A DNA stretch of 41,298 bases from Chara braunii (lineage: Eukaryota; Streptophyta; Charophyceae; Charales; Characeae), in NCBI GenBank assembly GCA_003427395.1, contig BFEA01000021.1, forward strand, positions 5,186,108 to 5,227,405, given 5' to 3'. Position numbers and translations under genes: made by a program. Positions 10,937 through 20,641 of the stretch are shown here, piece after piece (within the stretch, counting starts at the first letter, position 1; the number at the start of each line of letters is the position of its first letter). A model generated the notes under the pieces. The model made no database searches. It saw only the letters and a list, made by a program, of their open reading frames with translations, and was not told the DNA's origin.

Positions 10937-11150
10937 TCATATCAGACTCTACCTGGATTGAAAGCAGAGAGGTCTCAAAACTTGTTGGCGGATGAACAGC
11001 TCGCACAAAGGGCTTGATAAGCCAGCCTCCATTGCTCCAGTACGCATGGATGGATGCGAATGACAACAAGTCTGTGCCGCTCAGCACCGCATCTAAACCT
11101 GTGTCTGGTACAATTGGCACAACAACAACGTAACGGACAGTTGGGGGGCA

Positions 11151-11798
11151 TCATATTGATCCATATGACCTCAGAGAAGACATAATAATGTAGAAGGCCC
11201 AATGCAGGAGCCATACGATGCTTGAGATTACAGCGAACTTGCGTGGACCTCCCAGTTCTCCACCAAATACATATCGTCTACCAAGCATTAGCGCGGTGGC
11301 GCTGAATTCTGCAATACAGAATATCATAACGGAAAATCCTGTTCCTCGCGATGCAATGGGGAACTCCTGATTGAGAACTAACCTGTTGTAAATAGAGGCA
11401 ACCAACCATGGACATCCCAGGCCAACAAACACATTGATGCAGTTGCTAGCATTTATATTCGCGATGGCAGAGTCAGCAGTTACTTCATTCTGTGCAGCGA
11501 TGTAGCTCCCAATCAAGTCAGGGAGACATGTGCCAGTCGCAAGGATGGTGATGGCCAAAACGAACGGATCCATTCCCGAGGCACAGCCAAACAGATTTGC
11601 CAGGTCAATAAGCACGTACGACATTGCCATGATCCATCCCACAGCACAGGCAAATGCAATGCGCCCATGCCAAATTTCTGGTGGGGGGATGAAAGCAAAC
11701 AGAACCTTCCAGAAAAAACAGATGAAGTGAAGTATGAAGTCGGTAAATGAGGGATCTGCAGGTTCCTCTGAGTCGTCGCCACTTGTTGTTCCTTTCAC
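11151..11798 (-). CDS. MHX: MHX-like cation/proton exchanger, last coding exon (C-terminal half)
   Basis: This exon encodes 215 residues and a TGA stop. An acceptor (GGGAAAATGATCAG|GTG) precedes it in phase 0. The exon starts with a short acidic stretch (SGDDSEEPADPSFTDF). It continues with the FFWKVLFAFIPPPEIWHG segment that leads into the C-terminal membrane bundle, and then the alpha-2 repeat. In that repeat ATGTCLPDLIGS and TADSAIANINASNCINVFVG carry the Asp and Asn residues that bind cations in the NCX/CaCA superfamily. The remaining hydrophobic helices end with GGELGGPRKFAV and SSLRSYGSI, matching the normal C-terminus of plant MHX. Arabidopsis MHX is a tonoplast exchanger of Mg2+ and Zn2+ for protons; the same role is inferred here. 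The reading frame is intact. The frame upstream of the acceptor (GT/GA microsatellite) is intron. Confidence 0.92.
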   Translation of the reverse strand: MKGTTSGDDSEEPADPSFTDFILHFICFFWKVLFAFIPPPEIWHGRIAFACAVGWIMAMSYVLIDLANLFGCASGMDPFVLAITILATGTCLPDLIGSYIAAQNEVTADSAIANINASNCINVFVGLGCPWLVASIYNRLVLNQEFPIASRGTGFSVMIFCIAEFSATALMLGRRYVFGGELGGPRKFAVISSIVWLLHWAFYIIMSSLRSYGSI

Positions 11799-11948
11799 CT
11801 GATCATTTTCCCACACCCAACCCCCAACAACATAGAGAGGAACAGAGCCAGACGAAAGAGCATAAAAGGGAGGGAAAGGACGGCTCGTGTGTGTGTGTAT
11901 TTGAGATAGAGAGAGAGAGCGAGTAAAAGGGAGGGACAGAACAGCTGA

Positions 11949-12022
<74 letters not shown>
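11949..12022. repeat. Compound (GT)n/(GA)n microsatellite
   Basis: A GT run to about 11983 changes into a GA run to 12020. It lies about 150 bases upstream of the last MHX exon, so on the transcript strand it forms a CU/CA-rich tract not far from the acceptor. Confidence 0.95.
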
Positions 12023-12023
<1 letters not shown>

Positions 12024-12519
12024 AACAAACAATCGCCAAGATTACATCAGTGAATGCAACACTGTTGGCTTCTGAATGTCAGAAAAAACGGAGGACAAAC
12101 CTTGAGCAACATAAACAGGGGGAGCAGTCGGGTCCACAAAATACAATAAACATTATAAACTCGGATAAAGACAGGTAGTTTGTTTTTTTAACTTTTCTAA
12201 GAAAAATTTCCTTTGAGAACAGGTCGGTTTTGGAAATTAAATTTCTGGCAAAATCATGGAAGAGATCAGGACAAGAAAACAGTCTCATTCTTCGTTCTAG
12301 GAAACTCAATTTCTGGTAAACCGTGGAAAAACTTAGCACTAGAAAGTAGAAAATAATAAAATAGTCCAAAAAAAAAAACATCCCAAATTCAGAAAAAATT
12401 CCAAAAAAAGAAAATCAAGAAAACACAGTCTCATTGATGTCTTGAATCTTCGACATGCCATACTCCACTTCAAGAACGAAACAGGATGATGTCTTTTCTT
12501 TTCTCCACCCCGTAAAACA

Positions 12520-12640
12520 GGACCTTATGCCCTAGCTCCATAACCATTGTCCTAGCTCCATAGCCATTCTGGAGAGCTCCATTCCTGTACCTTTCCCGTG
12601 GAGTGTCATTCCTGTTCTTTTCCCACCGGCAAGTCCCATC
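12520..12640 (-). mobile_element. Diverged copy of the 'GGAATAGGAACC' retroelement family
   Basis: ACAGGACCTTATG.CCTAGCTCC, ATTCTGGAGAGCTCCATTCC and TTTTCCCACCGGCAAGTC occur in the family order but with mismatches and an internal duplication of the TAGCTCCATA.CCAT block. A second ACCGGCAAGTCCCATCCAAT occurs at about 12811. Confidence 0.45.
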
Positions 12641-13039
12641 CAATGTCACAATTACATTACATCACTGGTTACTCAAAATCATGGCTATTCTGTCGACTTT
12701 TCCTTTTCTTTCTTTTTTTTTTCTGTCGACTTTTCCTGTTTTACAATTGCTATATCATTTTCAATATTCAACAGTAAATTGTTAGACTACAGCTGTAAAA
12801 ATTGCTATATCACCGGCAAGTCCCATCCAATATGTCGGCTATTCATTCTTGTTTGGCTCTTCGATTGAGATCTACAGACTCTCGAAAAACTATTTTCTTC
12901 TTATTTAATATTTACCACATTGCCTACTTTATTACCTTTAATAAAGTTCAATTCTTGTTTCTCCTTCCTATTAAACTGACGACGACGCTATGACTTTGTT
13001 CATAGTATGACGCACCCATGCTTCCTTCGATGGAGGCCA

Positions 13040-13350
13040 AACTTCGCCGCTGAAGGACACCCGATCAGCATGGATACATCCATGGCTTCGAGGATCGACT
13101 GTCAGCTGGAAGTTTTCAATTCCTCACAGCTTTCTTACTAGTTGCCAGATATTTTTGAGACCAAGAGTTTCAGCGAGTAGTCCTTGCAAGACCCAGTTCG
13201 TGCTGCTGCTGACGCCGAAATTATCGAGGCTCTCTGCAAGGTCTGCAGTTCTGTCCCTGAGCAGCCATCACTGCATGCTTTGGAAAGAACTGGCTATGGC
13301 AAAGATAAAATCGCGACTACAAACGATAACATTGAAGTCAGCAATGGGAT
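13040..13350 (+). pseudogene. Gene-fragment-like frame with stops
   Basis: A plus-strand frame reads MDTSMASRIDCQLEVFNSS, then after two in-frame stops LQDPVRAAADAEIIEALCKV and CSSVPEQPSLHALERTGYGK. The residue mix looks like an alpha-helical protein rather than repeat noise. However, there is no recognisable domain, stops interrupt it, and it abuts a MITE at 13356. It could be a captured exon or a decayed gene copy inside the MHX intron on the opposite strand. No family is proposed. Confidence 0.22.
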
Positions 13351-13355
13351 GTATC

Positions 13356-13425
13356 TTAAACCACCAGTACACCTGGGCCTGCAGGTGCCTGACTGCACGC
13401 CAAGCTTTTACAAGCCGCCAGTGGA
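13356..13425. mobile_element. Truncated TTAA-type MITE (family M)
   Basis: It begins TTAAACCACCAGTACAC and continues GGGCCTGCAGGTGCCT...CACGCCAAGCTTTTAC, as in the complete members at 25.7 and 39.6 kb. It breaks off after CCGCCAGTGG, where a fragment of the hammerhead-core element follows. Confidence 0.65.
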
Positions 13426-13426
13426 A

Positions 13427-13453
13427 AGAGAACAACAAACGAAGGGCTGTGAC
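13427..13453 (-). mobile_element. Fragment of the hammerhead-core element
   Basis: On the minus strand GTCACAGCCCTTCGTTTGTTGT matches the part of the element just past the hammerhead core. The fragment starts at GTC|ACAG, within three bases of the predicted cleavage position, and joins a TA run on that side. Confidence 0.5.
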
Positions 13454-13671
13454 TATATATATATATATATATTGTCACATCACTACAAACTAAAAGAGCG
13501 CACTTTGCGGAACAAAGAATAAAAGCAAAAAACGGGCACAGTGATAACATGCAAAAATAAAAATAAAAATAAAAACAAAAAGAAAAAACAAGGGCAGATT
13601 GAAACCATTAAATTTCTCATTCTTCTTTGAACTCCACCTCCACTGTGCCTCTCACGTGCAAGGCTCGCCAC

Positions 13672-13806
13672 GTATATAATATTATATATCGTCACAAACA
13701 GAACTGCCCAGTAAACCGTAGGCAGAGAGAGAGAAGAGGACAACAAACGAGGGGCTGTGACAAACTGTTTCGTCGGAGTTTCACCGACTCATCAGGAGGC
13801 TGAATC
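13672..13806 (-). mobile_element. Most complete hammerhead-core element
   Basis: On the minus strand the order is GGATTCAGCCTC, the hammerhead core (13795-13759), CACAGCCCCTCGTTTGTTGT, a CCTCTTCTCTCTCTCTGCC tract, CTACGGTTTACTGGGCAGTT, CTGTTTGTGAC and a TATA run. GTCACA after the core and TGTGAC at the far end form a short inverted pair. About 135 bp, non-coding, in the MHX intron and in the sense direction of the transcript. Confidence 0.6.
13759..13795 (-). ncRNA. Hammerhead-ribozyme-like core, copy C (sense in MHX intron)
   Basis: CTGATGA (13795-13789), stem II GTCGG/CCGAC, GAAA (13771-13768), short stem III ACA/TGT and the GTC triplet ending at 13759 are all unchanged relative to copy A. 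Identical cores in two loci argue for constraint or recent spread. As in copy A, stem I does not form from the immediate flanks, so activity may require a dimeric transcript or may be lost. Confidence 0.55.
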
Positions 13807-14311
13807 CTCAACAGTCTGCAGAATCCCCTCACTGATTACACTGTAAATCATAATCTACCTTAACCAAAATCAAAGTAGACTATCACACACCCACACCAGA
13901 TGAAAAACTCTGCAGACTGTCGGTTCACACCCCATCACAAGCCAGCAAAACATCCACGAAACAAAGAAAGGTCTGTCACAGCCAAAAAATACACTCCAGA
14001 CACGCCGCTGGCACTAGAGGCACAGCATGGCTGCCTAGTAACGGCCCCGACCACTGCCGCTCGACCTGACCGGAACAAACCGTAGCAGGAAGCCAGCGAA
14101 GTCGTAGCATATTATAATATATATATATAAATAACACTGGTTGCATAAAACAAAAAAGGAGCCTTATAAAAGAGCCTGATGGGCCTGATTCCATTTCCAA
14201 ACCCAAATGTAGTAGATTGTGCAGGAGAAGAAAGAGAGAGGAATAAGCAAAGGAAAGGAGAATAGAGAAAACAAAAAGAACAGAGGGGGGAGGTCAGGGC
14301 TTTTTTTCTTT

Positions 14312-14390
14312 AAAAAATTGGAACGATTGATGCATGTCATCCTTGCGCAGGGGCCATGCTAATATTCTCTGTATCCTTCCAATTTTAATC
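14312..14390 (-). pseudogene. U6 snRNA pseudogene (5'-truncated)
   Basis: On the minus strand TTAAAATTGGAAGGATACAG and AGCATGGCCCCTGCGCAAGG followed by ATGACATGCAT are clear U6 sequence. The first 24 or so bases of U6 are missing, ACAGAGAAGATT is changed to ACAGAGAATATT, and the 3' end is shortened. It is not a functional gene. Confidence 0.8.
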
Positions 14391-14465
14391 TGCGGCCTAG
14401 CTCAGTTGGTAAGGCACGCAAGTGCCATTTAGGAGGTCTTGGGTTCGATCCCCATTGGCCTCATC
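14391..14465 (+). mobile_element. tRNA-derived SINE head
   Basis: TAGCTCAGTTGG (A box) and GGTTCGATCCC (B box) are perfect pol III promoter elements at tRNA-like spacing. The acceptor arms (GCGGCCT and ATTGGCC) do not pair and the D arm is poor, so this is a SINE head and not a tRNA gene. Confidence 0.7.
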
Positions 14466-14944
14466 TACCTTCCTGGGGGAGGTCAGGGCTCGATAACTAA
14501 TAATGACTAATAATAATTCAAAAAAGAAAAAAAAAGAGTTCCAAGTCGTTGAACACTGTACGTGAGGCATTGCTCGTCACTCTAGTGGAGGGACTTCTGC
14601 AGAGAAGGGGGCTGAAGAGGAGGAACTGGATGCCCCACACTCTACTGGAGGGACTTGATGAGCAGCACTCTCCAGCTCAATGCGCCACACTGTGCTGGAA
14701 AAGAGGGTAACAGACTGAAAAGGCTGTGCATCAAAACGACTCTTAAGTTCTGAACACGTTTCCAAAGCATGAATTGCAGAAACCTTCAAATCCGACATTA
14801 CATCATTCGCACACACACAAATGGTGCCTCGCGTAGTACACCCTCCGCGACGTGAACAGAGTAGACAAAATCCGAAAAACTTCAATAATACATCTCTTGT
14901 GGCACTTGTGTTGCATTTCGACCACCACCTTTGCCCGGGGCTAT

Positions 14945-15480
14945 TCAGCCTTCCCCAAACCCAAATTGACATCATCGGGTCGGTCAAGCCGACCCCCATG
15001 TCACGTTGCCGGAAAAAGTGGACGGGAAACTAAAGACGTATACCCTAAATACTATCTACGTCAAACTTACCAACAACTCCACTGTCTGTGTCCACAGACT
15101 CCACACTGCTTTGCATATTCAGCCTTCCCCAAAACCAAATTGACATCTTCGGGTCAGTCAAGCTGACCCCCATGTCACATTGCCGGAAAAAGTGGACGGG
15201 AAACTAAAGATGTAAACCCTAAGTACTATCTACGTCAAACTTAACAAACAACTCCACTGTCTGTGTCCACAGACTCCACACTGCTTTGCATATTCAGCCT
15301 TCCCCAAACCCAAATTGACGTCATCGGGTCGGTCAAGCCGACCCCCATGTCACATTGCCGGAAAAAGTGGACGCCGGAAAAGGCGGACGGGAAACTAAAG
15401 ATGTAAACCCTAAATACTATCTACGTCAAACTTAACAAACAACTCCACTGTCTGTCCACAGACTCCACACTGCTTTGCAT
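14945..15480. repeat. Tandem array, three units of about 175 bp
   Basis: CAGCCTTCCCCAAA.CCAAAT begins units at about 14947, 15120 and 15295. Each continues with GGTCAAGCCGACCCCCATGT, GCCGGAAAAAGTGGACG and CTCCACTGTCTGTGTCCACA. Unit three has an internal repeat of GCCGGAAAA.G.GGACG. Confidence 0.85.
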
Positions 15481-17050
15481 CTTCGCAAAAACTTTACCAG
15501 CACCTTCTAGGAAAACCAATCTGGAGACTCTCCGTAAAGGCGGCCACTTTTTGACGTCTACGGGTCCAGGACCTGTAGTCCTGCCCGATTCTGATCCCAA
15601 GGACTTCAGATTCCCAGATCGTACCTTCATTTTTGACCTTCTGTACCGACCCCCGAAACCGAAGTACAACACTCGTTCTACACCCCAAAAACTCCCAAGA
15701 CCCCGACTAGTCATCAGTTCTCTTTACCGTCAAATTCCGTGGGTAGCACCTTGCAAACCACCGTCTGATCTGAATCCCTTTCAATTCCCACGTCGGCAAG
15801 CAATGGAAAGGGAAACGTCATCCACCAAGCGGAAGCCGCAGAACAACTTCCGGTCGACACCAATGGACCCCGGAAAACGCTACCCCGAGCATCCAAGAGT
15901 ACTTTTCCCAACGCGGACATAACCCTGAGCCTTAGAAGCACTCCCGACGCTGTGGTTAAGGGTACGAGCCCCACAGATCAAAAGCCACAAACTCCCTTAC
16001 TTCAACTACGGCCACAAGCCACCAAACGGAACCCGCACACCAACTTTCGATCAACACCATTGCACCAATGGACCCCAGAAAACCTCACTCTGCACATGCA
16101 CACATGATGCATGCATGCGAGTGGCAGATTCATAATTTGCCCATAGGCCATGGCGACATAAGTTACATAACCCTCAGTAACAGTATGAGCCAGCCACAAA
16201 CTCGCTTACTTCAACTTATGTCCACAGGCCACCACTGCTATACATTCTTAAAAATCAAACAATGTACCCTTTCCTCCTGGATCGAATGGAATCCCCTTTA
16301 TAAGTTCATACCTTCTCAGACAAGCACCCTGGCCTCTGCGATTGACTGGAATCGACCTCCTACCTTTCGAGAAAAGCACTGTTGCATACTTGTGAATACT
16401 TCAACAAGTATGGGCAGAACCAAAGATCAACCAATTAAGGATGAGCATGTATGCAGCGGAAGTCTGAGAAATGGACTGACTCACATAGACTGAACTCATA
16501 CAGATATCACTCAACACACAAACAATCGTGAGATGGTGGGGTCTGAGCCAATCATAGACGATGCTCAGGCCCCGTACAACCATGCACAGATGAAAGGTGG
16601 GAGGAGAGACGAAGGAGGTGGGAGATGTAGGCAGCGCCAGATGTCACCAAGATAGAATCCAGTAGGTCACCGATATGGCAGTCCAAAATGTCATCGAACA
16701 AGATCAAAATGTCGTGGACAATAAGTCACCAATGTCGGAGGTACAGAGTCCTAATGTAACTGGTGCCAAATCTGTGATGCCGCCGAGTATCAATCCCAGC
16801 TACCTCCAAGTCTCGAATCCGGTAAGTACCACAGCCTCTTACCATCCAAGTCCGAACACTGATCTCGGTCCAACTCGAATCCAAATCTCCAATCTGAATA
16901 AGAAGATGAAGAATGAATCCGAAGAAGAAGAAGAAGAGTCGGAAGAAGGAGAAGAAGAAGAGGGAGAGGAAGAGGAGATAGCAGAGGAGGAGGGAAAGGT
17001 GGTGAGGTAGGGAGGAGGAGAGTCCTCACTACCCTGTCCTGGCCCGAAGC
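15481..17050. other. Intron stretch with no recognisable gene
   Basis: The plus-strand 123-codon frame at 15551-15922 and the 141-codon frame at 16068-16493 have no known domain. A GAA/GAG-rich purine tract at about 16905-17005 makes a poly-Glu frame. Confidence 0.5.
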
Positions 17051-17570
17051 CTTACCTGCAGGATGCAAGGTGGCGCCTTGAATAGAAGCCCTCTGAAGTC
17101 GAAGTCCTCTGAAGCTATGGCGCCACAGGTAAGTACCAGGTAAGTACCTCGCTCGCTCTCTATCCCTAACTGGCGCTAACCTCGCACTGCTGCTGTAGCG
17201 CTGCGCTCTAAACAGAAATAGCGCAGCGCTCCTCCGAAATGCTGCTGCTCCAGAATGCCCAAGGGGGCGGCCTCCTGGTACCTAAGTACCGGTGTGGAAG
17301 GCCGGCCTCTATGCTGCGAGGCCGAGCCGTGATCTGAATCGTCAAAAGTGACGATTCAGATCAGACCAGCGGGCGGCAGCCTCAAGAGCGCCGCCAGGCC
17401 CAACGGTAATGTCGTTTGGGCCTGCCCGTCTGGTCTGGTCCTAAATCGTGGCCTAAAGGCCAACCGGGGGGCCTACAGTGGCGCCTCCGGTCTAAAGGTC
17501 CGGCCTTGGGCCTGGACCGGCCTCCGAACCCCTATCTGTCGGGCCTAACCGGGCCCGTGTGACAAGTGTG
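17050..17570. repeat. GC-rich palindrome-rich block
   Basis: It is much richer in GC than its surroundings. It holds two perfect hairpins: AGCGCTGCGCT/AGCGCAGCGCT (17197-17207 with 17220-17230) and GATCTGAATCGTC/GACGATTCAGATC (17331-17343 with 17350-17362). It also has repeated GTAAGTACC and GGCCT.. phrases. It is probably an unclassified non-autonomous DNA element. Confidence 0.5.
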
Positions 17571-17884
17571 TAACAAGCACACTCTACAACCACCACTCCA
17601 CACGCCTCCATCACCTCAAAACATGCACCAAACGAGGAAACATGTGTTTGACATCAAATGAGGCTGACACAATATGCGCCTGCGAACAATAACGGCTAAA
17701 CTTCTCATTAGCCTTCTTTAACCTCCTCAGTGTCCTCACCACCTCAGACACAGCAGGAAGGTGAAAGTGCTAGTCCTGTGGAACACACAATAGCATCAAG
17801 TAGAGGGTGAGTGATACCCTCTTGGTCCGGTGAAAGTCGGACAGAAAGGGACCAAACAACGATGAAGTCGGATAAACCTTCCTT

Positions 17885-18110
17885 TTTTTTTATTTTATTA
17901 AACACAACCTTTTGGTTCTGGCTCCTTTACATTTCTGGGGAGCATCAGTCCGGTTCCTATTCCACCGGCAAGTCAAAAGGAAGTACATTTAGGACTCACA
18001 CACGCTCTTCCCCTTGAGGCCTTTTAAGGTAGGAGAACGGATGGCATTGATTACTTCTCGCCGGAGGGATGTACCACCCCTCACCCTTGCGGGTACCACG
18101 GATCTTCTGC
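17885..18110 (-). mobile_element. Retroelement 3' end, 'GGAATAGGAACC' family
   Basis: On the minus strand GAAGTAATCAATGCCATCC, GGGGAAGAGCGTGTGTGAGT, GACTTGCCGGTGGAATAGGA, GATGCTCCCCAGAAATG and AGCCAGAACCAAAAGG end in an A-rich tail (17882-17902). It is aligned over its length with the copy at 30.6-30.85 kb. Confidence 0.65.
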
Positions 18111-18940
18111 GATCCACCTGCCAAAGTTAGCCTGGTTCCTTTTATTTTGACTCTAAGTGATCTAAAAGAGCCCAGAATTATGGACCCTGTAGGCTTGCTT
18201 CAGGGAGGCCTCATCTCACCTGTTCCTCTAAGTACTGCCAGATTCTCTTTAAGCACGAGAACTGTAGACTTGATCATCCTCAATAGGTATTGGTACAACT
18301 CTAAAGAGTCTAAACCCTCCTTGGTCTAGTTACTAATGCCAATGGGTGAGATTAAAATCTCTCATCCTTTTATCATCTTTCCACATCTACAAAATCTACC
18401 TGGCGCTAAAACCTAATCCCTGGCTAATTTAGCTAGCCTGGCCTGTTAATCTTTACTTGAAAAATCTCTTTTCATGGTCTGTAACCCGGATCCTAAGTTA
18501 TTCTCGTGTTAAAAGGATAAGAGAGTCGTTTCAGGAAGTATTTGTGGAGAGGAACTCGTACTGTTTTGCTAGCTTGACAAGAGACTGCGTGGGGTGTTTG
18601 TAGGTCTAGGTTGTAGGATTGGATGGCTGATGTGTTCGGGTGTGTGATAAACCTATTAATGTGATAAACCTATTAAATCAATTTAAATGAAAATTTTAAA
18701 TCATAAATCCTGTTTTTTGGAATTACCTAACTTCATCCCACCTGCGCATCCTTTGCCCACTTTCCCACCAACAAAAGCAACATTAACCATTGTCCAATTA
18801 CTAATAATCCCTCTCGCCTACCGCAACATACCCTTCATTCCAAGAGGCCACTGACCATGTACGACTTGACATCACTCGTAGCAGTGCCATGTCACTCACC
18901 TAAATCGACATTGTCGAGCATTGGAGATGTGGAGCTCCAA
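18111..18940. other. AT-leaning intron stretch, nothing recognised
   Basis: A plus-strand 86-codon frame (18069-18329) overlaps the retroelement end and has no recognisable domain. The rest shows no RNA gene or repeat that I can name. Confidence 0.45.
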
Positions 18941-18941
18941 A

Positions 18942-18942
18942 T

Positions 18943-18995
<53 letters not shown>

Positions 18996-18996
18996 N

Positions 18997-19074
<78 letters not shown>
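18942..19074. repeat. (GT)n/(GA)n microsatellite with an N
   Basis: GT runs flank a single N at 18996, followed by a GA run. True length is uncertain because the N marks a join inside the repeat. Confidence 0.95.
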
Positions 19075-19618
19075 TCGGACAAAATTGGACCTGACCCAGA
19101 AAACTTTCCTACAGGCAGCTGTTAATGTGGCAACAATTGGCACATAGATCTGAGACTCCTCAGTCACCTAGGCTTGGATTTCCTTTCATTTCTGATGTTC
19201 CATCACTGTTGTGACCCTACCTCCCTCTCAAAGACTTTTGACACACGCACATTGCAATCAAAATGTTCAAACTTCCATCACCCGCACGCACTCGACCCCA
19301 ATCCAACAGCACAGCAACAACTCCAAGCTCTCAGCAAACAGTATTTCAGGCACGCCTTCCTTCCCAGCCTCAGAGACGAAGCCTATTTCATTTCAGTCAA
19401 GTTGAGAGTATATCGTTCAAAAGAAAAGAAAAAATAAAGGAACAAACTTCAACAAAGGGATATGCGATCACAGATAATCACCGCAGGTAAATCAAACATA
19501 TTCGACGATGGCTCGTCATATGGTGTTACATCCACACTTGCCCACTTAATCTAGTCCACTACTGTCATTATCACAAGAAGAAGATTCTGATTGAGTGTAG
19601 AAGAGGGAAGGGAAATAC

Positions 19619-19835
19619 CGTCATTGCATCGCAGAATTGATCTCTCCACAAGCTCTTTATGTCCTCCCAACCGAGAGGCTCAACAAAAGATAGAGCTCTA
19701 GATAGAGGTGGAACGTCCTGTGCTGCACATGAGGGAGGAGGTTGGTGGTCTTGCAAAGCAACGGTATGGCTGCCAGATTGCCTGCCAGCTCCTCTGTCAA
19801 TGCTCTCTGTCGCTCGCTTATGACAAGGATTAATG
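19619..19835 (-). CDS. MHX: MHX-like exchanger, cytosolic loop exon
   Basis: The 3' boundary is clear: GATGCAATGACG|GTATTTCC in phase 0. The exon encodes the end of the large hydrophilic loop. It is poorly conserved at first (INPCHKRATESIDRGAGRQS), then EDIKSLWRDQFCDAMT, which matches the loop-end segment of plant MHX just before the acidic linker of the next exon. The 5' boundary is uncertain. An AG ending at 19836 (GAGAGCAG|C) gives the phase needed to join the preceding exon, but the best polypyrimidine tract lies about 30 bases further upstream, where the phase does not fit. A short extra exon between 19.9 and 27.1 kb cannot be excluded. Confidence 0.7.
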
Positions 19836-20458
19836 CTGCTCTCATGATTCACCGGCGCTGCTTCATGGCAACAGAGCAAGGAGAACAGAGACACCAATGA
19901 TCAACGGCAGTGCACGTCTTCAACATCGAGAGCAGAATACACAACTGCAACCTATGAATTCGATGTTTCCGAAAACCAGTTTCGATTTGATGCATCTGGA
20001 GATCATCATCATGCGCCACACATGTTCAGGAAGGCGGGTGCAGCATCCTTGATGATGGCATATCGCATGTTCATCTCTGCCAGCCCAATGGTAGAGACTC
20101 TAGAGAGTAGTAGAGTACTACCATGGCTGGCTGTTCATTACATGTGCTCACCGTCAAAAGGTCTTCTGAACTGAAGGACCGCTTCCCGTTATGGCACTAG
20201 GAAGAACCTAGAAAGGCCATAAGGACCTGTTTTGATTAAAAAAAAAAAAAATAATAATAATAAAAATATGGGCACAGATTTGGTGCAGCGTTAGCAAGTC
20301 GAGATCGTGGGGAATGATTTCGCCACAGCGTCTCGACCTGCCCAGATTTCTCATTTCTGGCCTTCGATTTGGTGTGATTTTTATTTTTTATTTTTTTTTG
20401 GTGCTCACTATCGGACTTAAATAACCCGTAGGGGCCAACAAAAAAATGAAAAAAGGAA

Positions 20459-20560
20459 GGCCTTCAGGACATCCGTTAAAATTGGAATGATACAGAGAAC
20501 GAAGATTAGGATGGCCCCTGCGCAAGGATGACACGCATAAATCGAGAAATGGTCCAAATT
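20459..20560 (+). pseudogene. Nearly full-length U6 snRNA pseudogene
   Basis: It runs from CCTTCAGGACATCCGTTAAA to CGCATAAATCGAGAAATGG and CCAAATT, covering essentially all of plant-type U6. Disabling changes are visible. Three bases are inserted just after ACAGAGA, the conserved AGC triad reads AGG (TTAGGATGG), and the 5' stem-loop is altered (CCTTCAGG). There is no T run immediately after the 3' end. Confidence 0.85.
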
Positions 20561-20604
20561 ATTTAAAAGAAAGGAAAGAAAAATGATAAAAAATCTAGGT
20601 AGGC

Positions 20605-20641
20605 TAAAATTGGAACGATACAGAGAGATTAGCACGGTCCC
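20605..20641 (+). pseudogene. U6 snRNA fragment
   Basis: TAAAATTGGAACGATACAGA followed by GAGATTAGCACGGTCCC covers the central part of U6 with a two-base loss in ACAGAGAAG and one substitution. It sits 45 bases after the longer copy. Confidence 0.75.

Larger units (their letters stand above)
14285..14490. mobile_element. U6/tRNA composite insertion flanked by direct repeats
   Basis: GGGGGAGGTCAGGGCT occurs at about 14286-14301 and again at 14475-14490. Between them lie a T-rich tract, a minus-strand U6 snRNA copy and a plus-strand tRNA-like head. The repeats look like a 16-bp target-site duplication from LINE-driven insertion. One caution is that the phrase also resembles the body of the local tRNA-SINE (CTGGGGAAGGTCAGTT). 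Confidence 0.55.
11799..19618 (-). other. MHX intron (7.8 kb) before the last exon
   Basis: Bounded by donor ATGACG|GTATTT and acceptor ATGATCAG. It contains microsatellites, a gene-fragment-like frame near 13.1-13.35 kb, a truncated MITE, two hammerhead-core element copies, a U6/tRNA composite, a 175-bp tandem array and a GC-rich palindrome-rich block. Confidence 0.8.

Noticed and set aside
11803-12039. Reading frames made of Ser-Leu or His-Thr repeats
   Set aside because: They are direct translations of the GT/GA microsatellite and the intron before the last MHX exon.
14391-14465. Functional tRNA gene
   Set aside because: A and B boxes are good, but the acceptor arms do not pair and the sequence is part of a SINE or composite insertion.
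18069-18329. 86-codon frame as a possible organelle-derived gene piece
   Set aside because: It overlaps the 3' end of a minus-strand retroelement and matches nothing I recognise.
20459-20560. Functional U6 snRNA gene
   Set aside because: Insertion beside ACAGAGA, altered AGC triad and 5' stem, and no terminator T run directly after the 3' end.
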